From assembly GCA_945952105.1 (NCBI GenBank), contig CAMFGZ010000013.1, positions 1 to 64,000 of the forward strand: a stretch of DNA of 64,000 bases, read 5' to 3'. Shown here piece by piece: positions 9,894-19,016 of the stretch (position 1 is its first letter; every line of letters starts with the position of its first letter). The notes beneath the pieces were generated by a model, which was given only the letters and a program-made list of their open reading frames with translations, did not search any database and was not told the DNA's origin. This stretch comes from an uncultured Rhodospirillaceae bacterium (lineage in GTDB: Bacteria > Pseudomonadota > Alphaproteobacteria > Reyranellales > Reyranellaceae). Position numbers and translations under genes: made by a program.

Positions 9894-11216
9894 CTATGCC
9901 AGCGCGTCGTCGATGGCGCTGCCAAGCCGGTCGACGATGTCGCCGATCTGCTCTGGGGTCACGATGAACGGCGGCGCCAGCAGGACATGGTCGCCGCGCT
10001 GGCCATCGATCGTGCCGCCCATCGGGTAGACCATGAGGCCGCGCGCCATCGCCGCCTTCTTCACCTTCGCATGGAGCTTGCGTGCCGGATCGAAGGGCTC
10101 CTTGGTCGAGCGGTCCTCGACCAACTCGACGGCCTGAAAAAGGCCGCGGCCACGAATGTCGCCGACATGCGCATGATTGCCGAAGCGCTCGCCCAGCCGC
10201 CGCTGCAGCAGCGCACCCATCGATTTCACGTTGGCCAACAGGTTGTCGCGCCGGATCGTCTCCTGCACGGCGAGGCCCGCCGCGCAGGCCATCGGATGGC
10301 CCATATAAGTGTGGCCGTGCTGGAAGAAGCCGCTGCCCTTGGCGAAGGTTTCGTAGATATGCTTGCCCAGCAGCACCGCGCCGATCGGCTCGTAGCCGCC
10401 ACCCAGGCCCTTGGCGATGGTCATCAGGTCGGGCGCGATGCCTTCCTGTTCGCAGGCGTGCAAGGTGCCGGTGCGGCCCATGCCGCACATCACCTCGTCG
10501 AGGATCAGCAGCACGCCGTGACGATCGCAGATCTCGCGGATGCGCTTGAAGTAGCCGGGCGCCGGCGGCACCGCGCCCGAGGTCGCGCCGACCACGGTCT
10601 CGGCGACGAAGGCCAGCACCGTGCCCGCGCCCAGTTCGAGGATCTTCTCCTCCAGCAGGTTCGCCGCGCGCAGGCCATAGGCCTCGTCGGATTCGCCCGG
10701 CTGCTGGAAGCGATAGGCGAAGCAGGGATCGATGTGATGCGTCTCGATCAGCAGCGGCGAGAAGGGCGCGCGCCGCCAGGCATTGCCGCCGGCCGCCAGC
10801 GCGCCCAGCGTGTTGCCGTGATAGCTCTGGCGCCGCGCGATCACATGACGACGGCCGGTCTCGCCGCGCTCGGTGAAGTACTGCCGCGCCATCTTGAGCG
10901 ACGCCTCGATCGCCTCCGAACCACCGCTCACCAGATAGACGTGACTCAAGCCTTTGGGCGCATCCTCGATCAGCCGGTCGCCGAGCTTCTCGGCGACGTC
11001 GGTCGTGAAGAAGCCGGTATGGGCATAGGCGAGCTTGTCGAGCTGCTCGTGCAGCGCTGCCGTCACCGCGGGATGGCCGTGGCCCAGGCACGAGACGGCC
11101 GCACCCCCCGAAGCGTCGAGGTAGCGCTTGCCGGTACTGTCGACGATCTCGATGCCCGAGCCGCCGGCGGCCACGGGAAGGGTGCCGCCGATCTGGCGAT
11201 GCAGGATGTGGGTCAT
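9894..11216 (-). CDS. Class III (omega) aminotransferase, PLP-dependent
   Basis: This 440-residue enzyme belongs to aminotransferase class III, which transfers amino groups between omega-amino acids, amines or diamines and pyruvate or 2-oxoglutarate. Visible elements are YLDASGGAAVSCLGHGHP near the N-terminus, SGGSEAIEASLKMARQY (cofactor phosphate pocket), LILDEVMCGMGRTG, and the Schiff-base lysine in TIAKGLGGGY (Lys269). The start at 11216 overlaps the stop of the upstream RpiR-type regulator (ATGA). The open frame continues upstream, but only as antisense-like sequence. The operon with an amino-acid binding protein suggests catabolism of an imported amino compound. The substrate is unknown. 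Confidence 0.9.
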   Translation of the reverse strand: MTHILHRQIGGTLPVAAGGSGIEIVDSTGKRYLDASGGAAVSCLGHGHPAVTAALHEQLDKLAYAHTGFFTTDVAEKLGDRLIEDAPKGLSHVYLVSGGSEAIEASLKMARQYFTERGETGRRHVIARRQSYHGNTLGALAAGGNAWRRAPFSPLLIETHHIDPCFAYRFQQPGESDEAYGLRAANLLEEKILELGAGTVLAFVAETVVGATSGAVPPAPGYFKRIREICDRHGVLLILDEVMCGMGRTGTLHACEQEGIAPDLMTIAKGLGGGYEPIGAVLLGKHIYETFAKGSGFFQHGHTYMGHPMACAAGLAVQETIRRDNLLANVKSMGALLQRRLGERFGNHAHVGDIRGRGLFQAVELVEDRSTKEPFDPARKLHAKVKKAAMARGLMVYPMGGTIDGQRGDHVLLAPPFIVTPEQIGDIVDRLGSAIDDALA

Positions 11217-12103
11217 GGTCTTTCCGGTGAGGGGCGACGGGTGAGATGGACGCCGAAGGCCGAGAGCTGGGCCTCGGTACGTTCGAGGGCCGCCAGCGCG
11301 GTCTGGCCGCCATTGCCCGCCACCAGCGCGGCAAGGATTTCGGCGACCGCCAGCAGCGGCGTCATGGTGTGGAAGAAGGACGGGCTCTCGGTCGCCACCA
11401 GGATGGTGGCGGTGGCGAGCGAGGCGAGCGGCGAGACCGCGCTGTCGGTCAGCGCGACCACGGGCACGCCCCCGGCGGCGGCATAGCGCGCCGCCTCGAT
11501 GGTGGCGCGGGCATAGGGCTCGACGCTGGCCGCCAGCAGCACATCCTTCGGGCCGGCATCGCGGATCGCGTCGAGGCCGGTGCCGCCGGCATCGTCGAGC
11601 ATCACGGTTTTGTCGCCCAGCAGCGACAGCATGTAGTGGAAGTGCCAGGCCGCCGCGTGGCAGGAGCGCAGGCCCAGACAATAGATGCGGCGCGCCGCGT
11701 GAAGATGGCCGGCGGCGGTCGCCAACCGTTCGAGCGAGGCGGGTTCGGCGAGCCGTGCGATCTGCCGCGAGAGAGACAGCGCCATGTCCGCGGCGAGCGC
11801 GCGCTCGCCATGCAGGCTCTGCACCTCGACCTGGACTTCGGCCCTGCCGGCGAATCCCAGGGTACCGGCACGCACCGCACCGGCATAGAGCGCGCGGACC
11901 TCGTCATAGCCGTCGAGGCCCAGGCGCTTGGCCAGCCGCGTCATGGTCGCGGCCGGCACCCCCGCGCGCCGCGCCTGCTCGCGCATGGAGAGCAGGGCGA
12001 CATCGTCCGGCCTGTCGAGCATGTAGCGCGCCGCTGTCTTGAGCTGTGGCGGCAACAGCTCGTAGGTCTCGACGATCGATGCGGTAAGCGGACCGCTAGT
12101 CAT
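11213..12103 (-). CDS. MurR/RpiR-family regulator with SIS domain
   Basis: This 296-residue regulator has an N-terminal RpiR helix-turn-helix (about residues 15-80: LSMREQARRAGVPAATMTRLAKRLG) and a C-terminal SIS domain (about 120-260), a fold that usually binds phosphosugars. In some members the SIS domain senses other metabolites. The start at 12103 gives the normal distance to the HTH. The longer frame adds non-homologous residues. The gene lies between the binding-protein gene and the aminotransferase and overlaps the latter by 4 bases, so it probably controls this operon. Paired direct repeats at 13228-13245 are a candidate binding site. Confidence 0.85.
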   Translation of the reverse strand: MTSGPLTASIVETYELLPPQLKTAARYMLDRPDDVALLSMREQARRAGVPAATMTRLAKRLGLDGYDEVRALYAGAVRAGTLGFAGRAEVQVEVQSLHGERALAADMALSLSRQIARLAEPASLERLATAAGHLHAARRIYCLGLRSCHAAAWHFHYMLSLLGDKTVMLDDAGGTGLDAIRDAGPKDVLLAASVEPYARATIEAARYAAAGGVPVVALTDSAVSPLASLATATILVATESPSFFHTMTPLLAVAEILAALVAGNGGQTALAALERTEAQLSAFGVHLTRRPSPERP

Positions 12104-12126
12104 CGTCGCGTCTCCGCGGCGCCCGT

Positions 12127-13155
12127 CTAACGCAGCGGGACCGGGTACATCAGGCCGCCCTTGGTCCACAGTGCGTTGAGACCACGCGGGAGCTTGAGCG
12201 GGCTGTCCATGCCGACGTTGCGCTCGTAGCTCTCGCCGTAGTTACCGACCTGCTTCACGATGTTGTAGGCCCACTTCTCGTCGATCTGCAGCGCCTTGCC
12301 GTTGCCCGGCGTGACGCCCAGGAAACGCTTCACCAGCGCGTCGGTCGACTTCAGCTGCTCGTCGACATTGGCCTTGGTGATGCCGCGCTCCTCGGCCTCG
12401 ATCATCGCCATGAACGACCAGCGCACGACGGCCAGCCACACATCGTCGCCGCGGCGCACGAAGGGTCCCAGCGGCTCCTTCGAGATCAGCTCGGGCAGGA
12501 CCATGTAATCGGCCTGCTTGCCGCGGGTCGCCAGCGCCGAGGCGAGCGCCGAGGAATCCTGGGTCATGGCATCGCAGCGCCCGGCGAAGAACGCCTCGTA
12601 CATGACGTCCTGGCTCTCGAACACGACCGCCTTGATCTGCAGGTTCCGGCCGCGGAACCAGCTCGCCATGTTGAACTCGTGCGTCGTGCCCTGGGCCACG
12701 CAGATCGTGGCGCCGGCGAGCTCGGCCAGGCCCTTCACGTTCAGCTTCTTCGGCACCATGAAGCCCTGGCCGTCGTAGAAGTTGATGCCGGCATACTGGA
12801 TGCCGAGGCCGGCATCGCGCTCCAGCGTGATCGTGGAATTGCGGACGAGAACGTCGATTTCGCCCGACTGCAGGGCGAGGAAGCGCTGCTGCGCCGAGAG
12901 CGGCACGTACTTGGCCTTGCTCGCATCGCCCAGAACGGCGGCGGCCACGGCGTTGCACATGTCGATGTCGAGGCCGGTCCACTTGCCCTGGCTGTTGGGG
13001 AGCGAGAAGCCCCCGAGGCCGACATTGACGCCGCAGATGACCTGGTCGCGCTTCTTCACCGTCTCCAGCGTCGACGGAGTCTGGGCCGAGACGCTGGCGG
13101 CCGCAAAGGCGATGGCGCCGAATGCGGCGCCGGCAGCGAGAAGTCGCTTGAGCAT
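12127..13155 (-). CDS. Amino-acid ABC transporter substrate-binding protein (AapJ-like)
   Basis: This 342-residue periplasmic solute-binding protein (SBP family 3) resembles the general L-amino-acid binding proteins AapJ/BztA. It has a cleavable signal peptide (MLKRLLAAGAAFGAIAFAAA, cut after SVSAQ), then TLETVKKRDQVICGVNVGLGGFS and GLDIDMCNAVAAAVLGD, which are typical of the Aap group. The start at 13155 follows an AGGGGGGAT ribosome site; the longer frame would bury the signal peptide. No permease or ATPase genes are adjacent, so it must use a transporter encoded elsewhere or act as an orphan sensor. It is the first gene of the operon with the regulator and the aminotransferase. Confidence 0.9.
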   Translation of the reverse strand: MLKRLLAAGAAFGAIAFAAASVSAQTPSTLETVKKRDQVICGVNVGLGGFSLPNSQGKWTGLDIDMCNAVAAAVLGDASKAKYVPLSAQQRFLALQSGEIDVLVRNSTITLERDAGLGIQYAGINFYDGQGFMVPKKLNVKGLAELAGATICVAQGTTHEFNMASWFRGRNLQIKAVVFESQDVMYEAFFAGRCDAMTQDSSALASALATRGKQADYMVLPELISKEPLGPFVRRGDDVWLAVVRWSFMAMIEAEERGITKANVDEQLKSTDALVKRFLGVTPGNGKALQIDEKWAYNIVKQVGNYGESYERNVGMDSPLKLPRGLNALWTKGGLMYPVPLR

Positions 13156-13227
13156 GTGATCCCCCCTGTAATGGTCGCCGACACTAACGCGCATCCATTT
13201 CCAGATGCAACGAATGAATCCCAACAG

Positions 13228-13245
13228 TCCATTCTTGATCCATTC
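13228..13245. promoter_or_regulatory. Two TCCATTC direct repeats, candidate RpiR operator
   Basis: TCCATTC occurs at 13228-13234 and 13239-13245, an 11-base period that puts both copies on the same face of the helix. A related inverted copy (CGAATG, 13211-13216) lies nearby. The site is about 75-90 bases upstream of the binding-protein start, in the divergent region shared with the second efflux operon. Assignment to the RpiR-type regulator is inference. Confidence 0.35.
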
Positions 13246-13386
13246 GTTTCACACTGCTTGCAATGCCCGCGCTCCAAAAGCGGTTTCTGTCATGCATATC
13301 AGTCACTTCGCGAGGAATTGACACGACAGTGCACCGCAACCACATGTCGACTTCGCGACGCAAAATGTTCGCGGGGGAGTCCCAAT

Positions 13387-14532
13387 TTGTCCGTCCGTCG
13401 CCGCCTGCTGGCCGTCGCCAGCGTTTTCCTTTGGGCTCTTCCCGTCGCCTCCTTCGCCCAGGGCGGCCCGCCGGCCATGCCTGTCGGCGTTTCCGAGCCG
13501 GTCGCCAAGCGCGTGACCCAGTGGGACGAGTATTCGGGCCGCTTCGAGGCCGTCGCGTCCGTCGAAGTCCGCGCGCGCGTCTCGGGTTTCATCGAGAAGA
13601 TCAGTTTCCGGGACGGCCAGATCGTGAAGGTCGGCGATCCGCTCTTCACCATCGACAAGCGGCCCTACGAGATCGCCGTCGAGGTCGCCGACGCCGACGT
13701 CGCGCGCAACAAGGCCCAGGTCGAGCTGGCGGAGTTGCAGGTCAATCGCGGCGCGTCCCTGATCGCCTCGCGCACCATCACCGAGGCCGAGCACGATTCG
13801 CGCAAGTCGACGCTCGCCGTCGCCCGTGCCCAGCTCAAGTCGGCCGAAGCAGCGCTGCGCAATGCCCAGCTCAACCTCGAATGGACGGACGTGACCGCGC
13901 CGATCGCCGGTCGCATCTCGGACCGCAAGGTCGATGCCGGCAACCTGATCTCCGGCGGGCAGACGGGCGCCACGCTGCTCGCCACGATCGTGACGCTCGA
14001 TCCCATCCGCTTCGTCTTCGACATCTCCGAAGCCGACCATCTCCGCTACAGCCGCCTGATCCTGTCGGGGGCGCTCGCCTCCTCGCGTGACGGCGCCAAT
14101 CCCGTGCGCATCCGGCTCTCCGACGAGACCGACTGGAAGCGCACCGGCAAGGTCGACTTCGTCGACAATGCGATGACCGCGCGGTCGGGCACGATCCGCG
14201 TGCGCGCGCTGGTCGACAACAAGGACCAGCTCCTGACGCCCGGCATCTTCGGGCGCCTTCAGCTCTTCGGTGGCGAGTACGACGCGCTCCTGGTTCCGGA
14301 CTCGGCCATCATCTCCGACCAAGCGCGCAAGATCGTGTTCGTCGTCGGCCCGGGAGACGTCGTCCAGGCCAAGCCCGTGACCCTCGGCACGATCGTCGAC
14401 GGGCTTCGCGTGATCCGCTCCGGCCTCGCCCCGACCGACAAGGTCGTGCTCGACGGCCTCGCCAACCCGATGGTCAGGCCGGGCGCCAAGGTCGTGCCCC
14501 AGAAGGCCGAAATCGTCGCCAAGGCCAAATAA
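13387..14532 (+). CDS. RND efflux periplasmic adaptor (second system)
   Basis: This 381-residue membrane-fusion protein begins with a signal-anchor (RRRLLAVASVFLWALPVASF) and shows the barrel-sandwich halves VEVRARVSGFIEKISFRDG and WTDVTAPIAGRISDRKV, separated by a short coiled hairpin. The beta-barrel and membrane-proximal domains follow. I chose the TTG at 13387 because GGGGGAG (13373-13379) lies eight bases upstream and it starts the signal sequence cleanly. The much longer open frame upstream is antisense to the binding-protein gene. The permease gene begins 9 bases after its stop, so the two form an operon. Confidence 0.92.
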   Translation: MSVRRRLLAVASVFLWALPVASFAQGGPPAMPVGVSEPVAKRVTQWDEYSGRFEAVASVEVRARVSGFIEKISFRDGQIVKVGDPLFTIDKRPYEIAVEVADADVARNKAQVELAELQVNRGASLIASRTITEAEHDSRKSTLAVARAQLKSAEAALRNAQLNLEWTDVTAPIAGRISDRKVDAGNLISGGQTGATLLATIVTLDPIRFVFDISEADHLRYSRLILSGALASSRDGANPVRIRLSDETDWKRTGKVDFVDNAMTARSGTIRVRALVDNKDQLLTPGIFGRLQLFGGEYDALLVPDSAIISDQARKIVFVVGPGDVVQAKPVTLGTIVDGLRVIRSGLAPTDKVVLDGLANPMVRPGAKVVPQKAEIVAKAK

Positions 14533-14541
14533 GGGCCCGTC

Positions 14542-17500
14542 ATGCGTTTTTCCCATTTCTTCATCGACCGGCCGATCTTCGCGTCGGTGCTTTCGGTCAT
14601 CATCGTGATCGTGGGCTTCATCGCGCAGCGCGGGCTTCCCGTGGCGGAATATCCCGAGATCGCACCGCCGACCGTCAACATCACCGCCACCTATCCCGGC
14701 GCATCCGCCGAGGTGATCGCCGAGACCGTCGCCACGCCGATCGAGCTCGAGGTCAACGGCGTCGACGACATGCTCTACATCGAGTCGCAGTCGACCGGTG
14801 ACGGCCGCCTGTCGATCAACGTCGTGTTCAAGCCGGGTGTCGACATCGACCAGGCGCAGGTGCTGGTGCAGAACCGCGTCGCCGTCGCCCAGCCACGCCT
14901 GCCCGAGGACGTGCAGCGCCTCGGCATCGTGGTGCGCAAGGCCTCGCCCGACCTGATGATGGTCGTGCACATGGTCTCGCCGGACGGCAGCCGCGACCAG
15001 CAGTACATCTCCAACTACGCCACGCTCTATGTGAAGGACGTGCTGACCCGCGTCGACGGCGTCGGCAACGTGCTGGTGTTCGGCGGCCGCGACTACTCGA
15101 TGCGCATCTGGCTCGACCCGGCGCGCGTGGCCGCGCGCAATCTCACGGCCGGCGAGGTCGTGCTGGCGCTGCGGGCGGCGAATCTCCAGGTCGCCGCGGG
15201 CGCGGTCAACCAGGCACCGGCGGTGTCGCCGGGCGGGTTCACCCTGTCGGTGCGCACGCTGGGGCGGCTGAGCTCGCCCGACCAGTTCGAGAACATCGTG
15301 ATCCGCGCCGAGCCGGACGGGTCGGTGACGCGCCTGCGCGACATCGCCCGCGTCGAGCTGGGCGCGCAGGACTACACGCTGAACGCCTACCTCAACAACA
15401 AGACGGCCACCGCGCTCGGCATCTTCCAGCGCCCCGGATCCAACGCGCTCGCCACCTCGGACGCCATCATCGCGGAGATGGAGCGGCTGAAGAAGAGCTT
15501 CCCGTCGGGCCTCGACTACACGATCGTCTACAATCCCACGACCTTCATCCAGGCCTCGGTCGACGCCGTCATCACGACCCTGTTCGAGGCCGTGCTCCTC
15601 GTCGTCGTCGTCGTGATCCTGTTCCTGCAGACCTGGCGCGCGGCGATCATCCCGATCCTTGCCATCCCGGTCTCGCTGATCGGATCGTTCGCGGTGATGG
15701 CCGCGGTGGGCATTTCCTTCAACACGCTGTCGCTGTTCGGACTGGTGCTGGCGATCGGCATCGTGGTCGACGACGCCATCGTCGTGGTCGAGAACGTCGA
15801 GCGCTACCTGACGCAGGGCATGTCGCCCAAGGAGGCCGCGCACAAGACCATGGACGAGGTGGGCGGCGCGCTGATCGCCATCTCACTCGTCCTGATCGCG
15901 GTGTTCCTGCCAACCGCTTTCATCACCGGCCTCCAGGGCACCTTCTACAAGCAGTTCGCCATCACCATCGCCGCCTCGACCGCGATCTCGGCCTTCGTGT
16001 CGCTGACGCTGTCGCCGGCGATGGCGGCGCTGCTGCTGAAGACCCATGCCCTGTCGCATGTCGAGAAGGCGAAGCCCGGCCCGATCGAGCGGCTCGCCTG
16101 GCCGGTCCACTGGTTCTTCCGCCAGTTCAATCGCGGCTTCGACGCGCTGTCGAACTTCTATGGCCGCATGACGTCGCGGCTGATCCGCATGGGCTTCATC
16201 ATGCTGGTCATCTACGCCGGCCTGCTGGCGCTCACCCAGAACCGCCTCGCGTCGACGCCGACCGGCCTAGTGCCGCAGCTCGACCGCTCCTACCTGATCG
16301 CGGCGATGCAGCTTCCCGCCGGCTCCACGCTCGAGCGGTCGGACGCGCTGGTGCGCAAGGCCAGCGAGATCATCATGTCGCGCCCGGGCGTGGCGAATGC
16401 CGTCTCGTTCGTCGGCTTCGACGGCGCCACCTTCACCAATGCCCCCAACACGGGCGTGATCTTCGTGACCCTGAAGCCCTTCAAGGAGCGGCCGGGCATC
16501 ACCAAGGACATGATCCTGGCCGACCTGCGCGGGCAGATGTTCGCGCTGCGCGAGGCGTTCGTGTTCGTGCTCGAGCCGCCCTCCGTGCCGGGCATCGGCA
16601 CCGGCGGCGGCCTCAAGGGCTACGTGCAGGATCGCGCCTCGCGCGGCCTGACGGCGCTCGAGGGCGCAACCTGGGCGCTCGCCGGCGCCGCCGGACAGGC
16701 CACCGGCCTCACCCAGGCCTTCACGCTCTACAACACGCGCACGCCGCAGATCTTCGCCGACATCGACCGGACCAAGGCAGAGCAGCTCGGCGTGCCGATC
16801 GCGCGCGTGTTCGAGACGCTGTCGGCCTACATGGGCTCGGCCTACGTCAACGACTTCAACATCCTCGGCCGCACCTACCGCGTGACCGTGCAGGCCGACG
16901 ATCCCTATCGCCTCACCCTGCGCGACGTCGAGAACCTCAAGACCCGCAGCGTGAGCGGCGAGATGGTGCCGATCGGCGCCGTCGCGACCTTCGAGGACAT
17001 CACCGGCCCCTACCGCGTGGCGCGCTACAATCTCTATCCGGCAGCCGAGGTGCAGGTGGCCCTGCAGCGCGGCTTCTCGTCGGGACAGGGCATCAAGACC
17101 ATGGAAGGTCTGGCGGAGAAGGTGCTGCCGTCGGGCTTCGGCTTCGAGTGGACCGAGATCGCACTGCAGGAGAAGCTGGCCGGCAACACCGCCATCCTGG
17201 CTTTCGGCCTCGCGGTATTGTTCGTCTTCCTGCTGCTGGCGGCGCTCTACGAGAGCTGGCTGCTGCCGCTCGCCGTCATCCTGATCGTGCCGATGTGCAT
17301 CCTCGCGGCCATGATCGGCGTGAACATCCGCGGCCTCGACCGCAACGTCCTGGTCGAGATCGGCCTGGTGGTGCTTGTGGGCCTTGCGGCAAAGAACGCC
17401 ATTCTGATCGTGGAGTTCGCCAAGCAGGCGCACGAGGCGGGCATGAACCGCTTCGACGCGGCGATCACCGCCTCCAAGACGCGCCTGCGTCCCATCCTGA

Positions 17501-17727
17501 TGACTTCGCTCGCCTTCATCCTGGGCGTGGTACCGCTGGTCATCAGCACCGGCGCCGGCGCGGAGATGCGCCAGTCGCTCGGAACCGCGGTGTTCTCGGG
17601 CATGCTGGGCGTGACGATCTTCGGCTTGATCTTCACGCCGGTCTTCTACGTGTTGAGCGTCGGCCTGGCCGAGTTGCGCTTCAAGTGGCGCAAGCAGGAC
17701 ATCAAGCCCGAGTTCAAGCCGGAGTAG
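14542..17727 (+). CDS. RND efflux permease (second system), HAE1 family
   Basis: This 1061-residue inner-membrane exporter starts MRFSHFFIDRPIFASVLS, carries the proton-relay aspartates in [13 protein letters not shown] (Asp410, Asp411) and the lysine of [19 protein letters not shown], and has the usual two six-helix halves with periplasmic porter loops. It groups by eye with MexF/AcrB-type multidrug pumps. It is translated with the adaptor just upstream. Its 3' end overlaps the convergent MFS gene by 14 bases. As with the first system, no TolC partner is encoded nearby. Confidence 0.95.
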   Translation: MRFSHFFIDRPIFASVLSVIIVIVGFIAQRGLPVAEYPEIAPPTVNITATYPGASAEVIAETVATPIELEVNGVDDMLYIESQSTGDGRLSINVVFKPGVDIDQAQVLVQNRVAVAQPRLPEDVQRLGIVVRKASPDLMMVVHMVSPDGSRDQQYISNYATLYVKDVLTRVDGVGNVLVFGGRDYSMRIWLDPARVAARNLTAGEVVLALRAANLQVAAGAVNQAPAVSPGGFTLSVRTLGRLSSPDQFENIVIRAEPDGSVTRLRDIARVELGAQDYTLNAYLNNKTATALGIFQRPGSNALATSDAIIAEMERLKKSFPSGLDYTIVYNPTTFIQASVDAVITTLFEAVLLVVVVVILFLQTWRAAIIPILAIPVSLIGSFAVMAAVGISFNTLSLFGLVLAIGIVVDDAIVVVENVERYLTQGMSPKEAAHKTMDEVGGALIAISLVLIAVFLPTAFITGLQGTFYKQFAITIAASTAISAFVSLTLSPAMAALLLKTHALSHVEKAKPGPIERLAWPVHWFFRQFNRGFDALSNFYGRMTSRLIRMGFIMLVIYAGLLALTQNRLASTPTGLVPQLDRSYLIAAMQLPAGSTLERSDALVRKASEIIMSRPGVANAVSFVGFDGATFTNAPNTGVIFVTLKPFKERPGITKDMILADLRGQMFALREAFVFVLEPPSVPGIGTGGGLKGYVQDRASRGLTALEGATWALAGAAGQATGLTQAFTLYNTRTPQIFADIDRTKAEQLGVPIARVFETLSAYMGSAYVNDFNILGRTYRVTVQADDPYRLTLRDVENLKTRSVSGEMVPIGAVATFEDITGPYRVARYNLYPAAEVQVALQRGFSSGQGIKTMEGLAEKVLPSGFGFEWTEIALQEKLAGNTAILAFGLAVLFVFLLLAALYESWLLPLAVILIVPMCILAAMIGVNIRGLDRNVLVEIGLVVLVGLAAKNAILIVEFAKQAHEAGMNRFDAAITASKTRLRPILMTSLAFILGVVPLVISTGAGAEMRQSLGTAVFSGMLGVTIFGLIFTPVFYVLSVGLAELRFKWRKQDIKPEFKPE

Positions 17728-18961
17728 GCTTCAAGGGCGCGGGTGGCGGTCGCATCAGGGCGAACGTCACCTGCACGAGGCCGGCGGTGAGGCCGAGGGC
17801 GACGCCGAGGCGCCAGGCGAGGTCGTAGGAGCCCAGCGCGTCGAACAGCAGACCGCCGCCCAGGGCGCCCGCGAAGCTGCCGACCTGGTGGCTCATGAAG
17901 GCGACGCCCTGGATCATTGCCTGCCAGCGCAGGCCGAACATCTCGACCACGGAGCCCGCGACCAGCGGACCGACGCCCAGCCACAGGAAGCCCATGGCCG
18001 AGGCGAAGACGAGCGTGCTGGCCGGCGTCGGCGGCATCACGAAGTAACAGGCGAGCACGATCGAGCGGGCGATGTAGATGCCGCCCAGCAGGCCGAGCTT
18101 CGACCAATGGCCGCCGGCCCAGCCGAAGAAGAGGCTGCCGAACACGTTGAACAGGGCGATGGCGCCCAGCGCGCCGGCGCTGAGCGACGGATCCATGCCG
18201 CAGATCGCGAGATAGGACGGCAGATGCGTGGTGATGAACAGGAGCTGCATGCCGCAGACGAAGTAGGCGGCCGTCATCACCAGGAACGACGGCGTGCGCA
18301 GCGCCGCCGCCAGCGCCCGGCGCGGGGAGGAAGCGCTGATGTCGCCCGTGCCGGGGATCTGCGGCGTCAGCCGATCGACCCGGCCGGCGATCCAGGCGGC
18401 CGGCAGCATGAACACGGTCAGTGCCAGGAAGCCTAGCAGCCCGGCGCGCCAGCCGAGGTCCGTCGTGAGCACCTGGCCGAGCGGCGCGGAGAGCAGCGCG
18501 CCCAGCGATCCCGTGGCGGTGATCGCGCCCAGCACCAGGCTGCGCAAATGCGCGGGCGCGGACCGAGCGCCCACCGCCAGCGAGATGGCCGAGGCGGTAC
18601 AGGCCAGCGCCATGCCGATCAGCACGCCGCCGCCCAGCATCACGCCGGTCATCCCCTCGGCCATGGCGAACAGTCCGAGCCCGGCGATGTAAAGCGCCGC
18701 ACCCGAAACCATGATGGTCCGGTAGCCCAGCCGCACCGCCAGGGCGCCCGCCACCGGCTGCAGGAAGCCCCAGGCGAGGTTCTGCACCGACATGGCCAGG
18801 GCGAAGTCCGAGACGGTCAGCGCGATGTCGCGCGTCAGCGGCTGCATGACGAGGCCGAAGCTCTGGCGCACGCCCATGCCGAGGCTCAGCATGACCGAGG
18901 CCCCGATCAGGATCGGCATGACCGGCCGCAATTCCTTTAGGATGGCCACGACGCGCCCCAT
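17714..18961 (-). CDS. MFS transporter, probable exporter
   Basis: This 415-residue major facilitator has twelve predicted membrane helices, with conserved loops such as MQPLTRDIALTVSDFALA after helix 1 and VRLGYRTIMV between helices 2 and 3. The substrate is unknown. It is transcribed divergently from a TetR-family gene across 55 bases that hold a clear palindrome ending 7 bases before this start, so it is the likely target of that repressor. Ribosome binding before 18961 is poor. An alternative ATG at 18919 (MPILIG) follows AAGGA at a longer spacing and would shorten the N-terminus by 14 residues. Confidence 0.88.
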   Translation of the reverse strand: MGRVVAILKELRPVMPILIGASVMLSLGMGVRQSFGLVMQPLTRDIALTVSDFALAMSVQNLAWGFLQPVAGALAVRLGYRTIMVSGAALYIAGLGLFAMAEGMTGVMLGGGVLIGMALACTASAISLAVGARSAPAHLRSLVLGAITATGSLGALLSAPLGQVLTTDLGWRAGLLGFLALTVFMLPAAWIAGRVDRLTPQIPGTGDISASSPRRALAAALRTPSFLVMTAAYFVCGMQLLFITTHLPSYLAICGMDPSLSAGALGAIALFNVFGSLFFGWAGGHWSKLGLLGGIYIARSIVLACYFVMPPTPASTLVFASAMGFLWLGVGPLVAGSVVEMFGLRWQAMIQGVAFMSHQVGSFAGALGGGLLFDALGSYDLAWRLGVALGLTAGLVQVTFALMRPPPAPLKPTPA

Positions 18962-18967
18962 CTTGAT

Positions 18968-18983
18968 TACACAGACCTGTGTA
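18968..18983. promoter_or_regulatory. TetR-type operator palindrome
   Basis: TACACAG-AC-CTGTGTA is a perfect 7-bp inverted repeat with a 2-base centre, the size and symmetry of TetR-family operators. It lies in the 55-base gap between the divergent MFS and TetR genes, where a bound repressor could block both promoters. Confidence 0.7.
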
Positions 18984-19016
18984 CTTTACGGTGGGCGCCA
19001 GCGGGGTCAAGGCATC

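Noticed and set aside
9440..9967. Plus-strand frame of 175 codons in the gap before the aminotransferase
   Set aside because: No ribosome site, no family resemblance, and it runs into the aminotransferase gene antisense.
13303..15843. An 846-codon minus-strand frame
   Set aside because: Antisense to the second RND adaptor and permease, both of which carry full family motifs.
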